Assembly: GCA_007127165.1 (NCBI GenBank)
Contig: SKZV01000011.1
Span: 1 to 41,372, forward strand
Length of the DNA stretch: 41,372 nt
Origin: Rhodovibrio sp.
GTDB lineage: Bacteria > Pseudomonadota > Alphaproteobacteria > Kiloniellales > Rhodovibrionaceae
Reading direction: 5' to 3'
In this document: in pieces, positions 36,499 through 41,372 of the stretch
Position numbering within the stretch: the first letter of the stretch is position 1
Layout of the letters: each line of letters opens with the position of its first letter
Notes under the pieces: model-generated
Databases searched by the model: none
What the model saw: the letters and a program-made list of their open reading frames with translations, nothing else
What the model was told of the DNA's origin: nothing
Translations under genes and position numbers: made by a program

Positions 36499-36522
36499 TT
36501 TCGTTACTGTTTAATCTTTGCT

Positions 36523-38478
36523 TTATACAGGCTCGGCAACTTTGCCCAGTTGCATTGAAAACCGCCGTTCCACGTAATCCAGGATGTCCCGGGTGCACTC
36601 TTCGACAGGACTTTTCGACGTATCCACAACGAGTTCGGCGGAAACCGGCGGCTCGTAAGGCGCCGAAATTCCGGTGAAGTCCTGGATCTCGCCTGAACGC
36701 GCCTTCTTGTACAATCCCTTCGGATCGCGCTGCTCGCAGACTGCGAGGTCGGCCTCGACGTAAATCTCATGGAACCGCTCCGGAGCCGCATTCCTGGCCC
36801 GATCCCGGTCGGTGCGATAGGGAGAGATAAACGCGGTGATCACGATGAACCCGGCGTCCGCAAAGAGAGCCGCCGCCTCGCCGACCCGGCGGATGTTCTC
36901 CGCACGATCGTCGGGCGAAAAGCCGAGGTTGGAATTGAGCCCGCGCCGCACGTTGTCGCCGTCGAGCACATAGACCTGATACCCTTTGGCGAAAAGCCGC
37001 TGCTCGACCTCCATCGCCAGCGTCGACTTGCCCGCACCGGACAGGCCCGTAAACCAGAGGATTCCCCCCGCGTGGCCGTTGCGGTGCGCGCGCGCTTCCG
37101 CCGGTACGCGGTGCTCGACCGCATGGATGTTCGTGGACTTGATCGTCAGCGATTGCCGCTGGTCGGGATAGCCCTCCATCGACAACACACCACCGGCAAC
37201 TGCATCGTATTCGTCGATCAGGACGAATCGGCCGGTGCGGGAAATGGTGCGGAACTCGTCTACGGCCAGCACCTCTCTCGAGCGCAGAACCACTTCCGCG
37301 ACCTCATTGCGCTCCACGGCGTCGGCCGGCTTGCCGCCTAGGTCGTCGGTGCTGATCACGCTTTCGATGGCCTGCACCGTGACCCGCGCTTCACGGGTGG
37401 CCAACTTCATCTTCATGCTCTGACCGGCGACCAAGGGCGTGTGTCCGAACCAGAAAATGCGGCCACGGAACACCGTCGTGAGCGCGGGAGGCTCATCCGT
37501 ATGGCTCGCGATTTCGCCACGCTCAACGAAGATCTGATCTTCCAGGGTGACCGTCACGGACTCCCCGGCGCGCGCCTCCACTGGCTGCGGATCGACGCTC
37601 CATGCCTCGATAGAACGCACCTTGGAAGACTTGTTCGACGGCGAGAACAGGAGCCTGTCGCCCACCCGCAGTATTCCCGATTCGACGCGGCCGACAATCA
37701 ACCGGCGCTGATCGAACTTGTAAACATCTTGTACCGGAAAGCGCAAAGGTTGGGCGATCGGTACGGTGACGACCCGGAACTGGTCCAGGGCATCGAGCAG
37801 CGTCGCGCCCTCGTACCAGGGCGAACGCTCCGAGCGCCGGGCGATGTTGTCGCCTTCGCGCGCGGAAATCGGCACGATGAAGGTCGGCTCCACCCCGATA
37901 TCCGAAAGGTACTGCGTGACCTCCCGCGCGACGGCGTTGAAGCGCGCCTCGTCGAAGCCCACGAGGTCCATCTTGTTGACGACCACCGCCACCTGACGGA
38001 GCCCGAGAATATGCAGAAGATAACCGTGGCGGCGCGTTTGCTCGCGCACCCCCTCGTCAGCGTCAACCACCAACAACGCCGCGTCGGCGCTGGCCGCGCC
38101 GGTCACCATATTCTTCAGGAATTCCTTGTGGCCCGGCGCATCAATGATGACGTAATCGCGGCGATCGGTCTTGAACCAGATCTGCGTCGTGTCGATCGTC
38201 ACCGCCTGATCGCGCTCAGCCTGGAACGCATCGAGCACGAAGGACCACTCCAGCGGCATGCCGCGCCGCTCGCAGATCGCCTGCAGCTCTTCGAACTTCC
38301 CGGTGGGCAGGCTGTCGGTATCATAGAGCAGGCGGCCGATCAGGGTCGACTTCCCATGGTCGACGTGCCCCACGACCACCAGTTTCAAAAGCTCCCGCGC
38401 TAGCTGCGCACGCTGGTGTTCTCCGCGCGCCGCAGCGACGCTCTGTGCTTGCTGCTTCTCAGTCATATGATGAGCCAT
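36523..38478 (-). CDS. cysNC: Fused sulfate adenylyltransferase large subunit / adenylylsulfate kinase
   Basis: The 651-residue fusion protein has an N-terminal EF-Tu-like GTPase, CysN (about 30-450: GHVDHGKST at 37-45, [12 protein letters not shown]). A C-terminal APS kinase, CysC, follows (about 470-640: P-loop GLSGAGKST at 478, [23 protein letters not shown]). CysN with CysD makes adenylylsulfate from ATP and sulfate, driven by GTP; CysC phosphorylates it to PAPS. The fusion is well known in rhizobia (NodQ) and other proteobacteria. The ATG at 38478 is 3 bp after the cysD stop; an in-frame ATG at 38466 is also possible. Confidence 0.97.
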   Translation of the reverse strand: MAHHMTEKQQAQSVAAARGEHQRAQLARELLKLVVVGHVDHGKSTLIGRLLYDTDSLPTGKFEELQAICERRGMPLEWSFVLDAFQAERDQAVTIDTTQIWFKTDRRDYVIIDAPGHKEFLKNMVTGAASADAALLVVDADEGVREQTRRHGYLLHILGLRQVAVVVNKMDLVGFDEARFNAVAREVTQYLSDIGVEPTFIVPISAREGDNIARRSERSPWYEGATLLDALDQFRVVTVPIAQPLRFPVQDVYKFDQRRLIVGRVESGILRVGDRLLFSPSNKSSKVRSIEAWSVDPQPVEARAGESVTVTLEDQIFVERGEIASHTDEPPALTTVFRGRIFWFGHTPLVAGQSMKMKLATREARVTVQAIESVISTDDLGGKPADAVERNEVAEVVLRSREVLAVDEFRTISRTGRFVLIDEYDAVAGGVLSMEGYPDQRQSLTIKSTNIHAVEHRVPAEARAHRNGHAGGILWFTGLSGAGKSTLAMEVEQRLFAKGYQVYVLDGDNVRRGLNSNLGFSPDDRAENIRRVGEAAALFADAGFIVITAFISPYRTDRDRARNAAPERFHEIYVEADLAVCEQRDPKGLYKKARSGEIQDFTGISAPYEPPVSAELVVDTSKSPVEECTRDILDYVERRFSMQLGKVAEPV

Positions 38479-38481
38479 CCC

Positions 38482-39276
38482 CTACATGTAGCCGGCGGAG
38501 CGCAGGCGCTCAAAGGCGTCTTCGCTCTCGTGGTCCATGGCGCGCCCGGCGCGTTCCGGCGCACGTGTGCTCTCCAGCTCCTCGATGATCTCCTCGATCG
38601 TCGCAGCGTTGGAGTCAACTGGATTGGTGATATCCGCATCCCCCAGCGAGCGGTAGCGCTTGCCGTCACGAGCGTAGTACAGCTGCACGATAGGGATGCG
38701 CTCACGCTGGATATAGCGCCAGATATCGACTTCCGTCCAATGCAGCAGGGGATGGATGCGCACATGCGTTTCAGGCGGAAAGTCGGTCTTGAACTGATCC
38801 CAGAATTCCATCGGCTGGTCGCGGAAGTCCCACTTGCCGGTGGTGTCGCGCGGCGAGAACACACGCTCCTTCGCGCGGGTCGCCTGCTCGTCGCGGCGGA
38901 TACCGGCAATAACCCCCTGAAAGCCGAACTCCTCCACGACGTTCTTCAGGCCAGCCGTCTTGCGTGCCGCCGAGCGTGCCGAACCCGGCAGCGAGGGGTC
39001 GATCTCCTCGATCGGCGGGCAGTCGCGCACGACCAGCTTCAGATTCCAACTCGCCGCGTACTCCTCGCGAAAGGCGTACATCTCCTTGAACTTCTTGCCG
39101 GTGTCGACGTGAACCACAGGGAAAGGCACATGGCCGCCGAACGCCTTGCGCGCCAGCCAGACCATGACGTTCGAATCCTTGCCCAGCGACCACAACATCG
39201 CCAGCGGCGTGATTGCCGCGTAAGCCTCCCGGAGAATGTAAACCGACTGCGCTTCCAGTTGATCGAGTCTCTGCAT
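38482..39276 (-). CDS. cysD: Sulfate adenylyltransferase small subunit
   Basis: This 264-residue PP-loop ATP pyrophosphatase makes adenylylsulfate together with CysN. The PP-loop is SLGKDSNVMVWLA (about residues 30-42), followed by FPVVHVDTGKKFKEMY, GIRRDEQATRAKERVFS and HPLLHWTEVDIWRYI. The ATG at 39276 (MQRLDQLEAQS) matches the usual N-terminus and has AAGG eight bases upstream; an upstream start at 39378 is not homologous. It is slightly shorter than E. coli CysD. It is directly coupled to cysNC, while cysH and cysIJ are not in the window. Confidence 0.95.
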   Translation of the reverse strand: MQRLDQLEAQSVYILREAYAAITPLAMLWSLGKDSNVMVWLARKAFGGHVPFPVVHVDTGKKFKEMYAFREEYAASWNLKLVVRDCPPIEEIDPSLPGSARSAARKTAGLKNVVEEFGFQGVIAGIRRDEQATRAKERVFSPRDTTGKWDFRDQPMEFWDQFKTDFPPETHVRIHPLLHWTEVDIWRYIQRERIPIVQLYYARDGKRYRSLGDADITNPVDSNAATIEEIIEELESTRAPERAGRAMDHESEDAFERLRSAGYM

Positions 39277-39410
39277 CGTCACTGCCTTGTACCCTGAGCC
39301 TCGTTTCGAGGGACATGGGAGCGCACACGACGCGCCGCTCCGTGTCGTCTGCCACGAGGGATAAAACCTAACCCCCAATTACGCAAGAACTTTGTGCGAA
39401 TTTCCTTAAT

Positions 39411-39429
39411 CAACATAACCCTTATGTTG
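39411..39429. promoter_or_regulatory. AT-rich inverted repeat upstream of cysD
   Basis: CAACATAA (39411-39418) and TTATGTTG (39422-39429) form a perfect 8-bp inverted repeat with a 3-bp centre. It lies about 135 bp upstream of the cysD start in the only AT-rich part of the 219-bp thi-cys spacer. It could be the operator of a sulfur-responsive regulator, for example of LysR type, or a hairpin after the thi operon. The spacer contains no gene. Confidence 0.4.
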
Positions 39430-39495
39430 TTTGCAGTCTACAAAGTTAACCTGCGCCTTACGGAGCTAAAGGATGCCGTTGGCCTCGCAGGGGAA

Positions 39496-40913
<1,418 letters not shown>

Positions 40914-40923
40914 TTAAGTCCTT

Positions 40924-41142
40924 TCAGCCCCCGGAGAAGGGCTTGACGATTTCGATGACATCCCCGGCCTGAAGAGCGCGGCTGTCCCAGTCGCGGCGCG
41001 GAACGACCATTCCGTTGATCGCAACCGCGAGACCTGGGCGCGCTGGGTCAAAGCCTTCGCTTGCGATCAGCGCGCTCACGCTTTGGGGATCGAGGCGACG
41101 GCCTTCGCCGTTGACGGTGACCTCAAGGGCTTTACGGCTCAT
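40924..41142 (-). CDS. thiS: Sulfur carrier protein ThiS
   Basis: The 72-residue ubiquitin-fold protein ends in the essential Gly-Gly (KPFSGG), which is adenylated and converted to a thiocarboxylate. It has VTVNGEGRRL, VAINGMVVPRRDWD and LQAGDVIEIVKPF, all typical. Its start overlaps the end of thiO by 11 bp. It donates sulfur to the thiazole ring in ThiG. Confidence 0.95.
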   Translation of the reverse strand: MSRKALEVTVNGEGRRLDPQSVSALIASEGFDPARPGLAVAINGMVVPRRDWDSRALQAGDVIEIVKPFSGG

Positions 41143-41372
41143 CGGCTTCGGCCTCCGGCGATACGTTTGGCTCCGCCGCCCCTGCCTTGACGAGCGAACG
41201 GGGGCCTTGGAGTGCGAAGCGGGATAGGGCGAACGGCACGATCTCCTCGATCCGCTCGCCGCTGAGAATTTCGGCGGCGATCGCCTCCGCCGTCAGCGGG
41301 GCCAGCAGAATGCCGTTGCGATGGTGCCCGGTTGCCAGCCAAAGCCCCTCCAGCGCCGCTTGACCGAGGATC
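41132..41372 (-). CDS. thiO: Glycine oxidase ThiO, C-terminal part
   Basis: The frame is open to the right edge, so the N-terminus lies outside the window. The 79 visible residues include LWLATGHHRNGILLAPLTAE, the C-terminal FAD-binding signature of ThiO/DAO-family oxidases, then EIVPFALSRFALQ and a short acidic tail, ending in TAA at 41134-41132. ThiO oxidises glycine to iminoglycine (dehydroglycine) for ThiG. It is the upstream gene of the visible thi operon. Any thiamine riboswitch or promoter would be beyond the window. Confidence 0.9.
   Translation of the reverse strand, partial: ILGQAALEGLWLATGHHRNGILLAPLTAEAIAAEILSGERIEEIVPFALSRFALQGPRSLVKAGAAEPNVSPEAEADEP

Overview
This GC-rich window is an ordinary chromosomal core region of an alphaproteobacterium, most likely from the Rhodospirillales or a nearby order. 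The taxonomic call rests on gene order and gene architecture: the tpiA-secG-pyrG-kdsA-eno-ftsB-pdhABC-lpd-lipA-ratA block, the folK-rpoZ-rsh-DUF2062-pdxJ-acpS-lepB-rnc-era block, a fused ispDF, a pyruvate dehydrogenase E1 beta subunit with its own lipoyl domain, a single bifunctional Rsh enzyme, and a bactofilin/M23 peptidase pair. I found no mobile elements, phage genes, CRISPR arrays, tRNAs or rRNAs.

Layout. Positions 1-2373 (+) carry the end of ispDF, then pgpA, a cinA-type amidohydrolase and a CPBP-family membrane protein, tightly packed with abutting or overlapping stops and starts. They converge on a long minus-strand block (2489-15433). Read in its own direction that block is tpiA, secG, pyrG, kdsA, eno, ftsB, pdhA, pdhB, pdhC, lpd, lipA, ratA: lower glycolysis, CTP and Kdo supply, the pyruvate dehydrogenase complex and the lipoate synthase it needs. 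A 312-bp divergent spacer separates tpiA from ppiD-trpE (+). trpE converges on the minus-strand folK...era block (19240-26894), which holds folate, stringent response, B6, acyl carrier protein activation, signal peptidase, RNase III and ribosome assembly GTPase genes. Next come a NYN-domain nuclease and a family-5 uracil-DNA glycosylase (+), smpB and dapA (-), a soluble lytic transglycosylase, a haloacid dehalogenase and a threonine/serine dehydratase (+). The last part, all on the minus strand, is the M23 peptidase-bactofilin pair, cysD-cysNC for sulfate activation, and a thiO-thiS-thiG-tenI thiazole operon that runs off the right edge.

No clearly undescribed system is visible. The observations most worth a second look are a palindromic dispersed repeat present twice at gene ends (2407-2475 and 32133-32207), a protein in the thi operon that lacks the metal-binding residues of ThiE and looks like the thiazole tautomerase TenI, the NYN/uracil-DNA glycosylase pair, trpE separated from trpGDC, and several hairpins or inverted repeats in leaders (rpoZ, rsh, pdhB, cysD).

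No computation was run. Family calls come from motif recognition, and promoter and terminator calls come from reading by eye.
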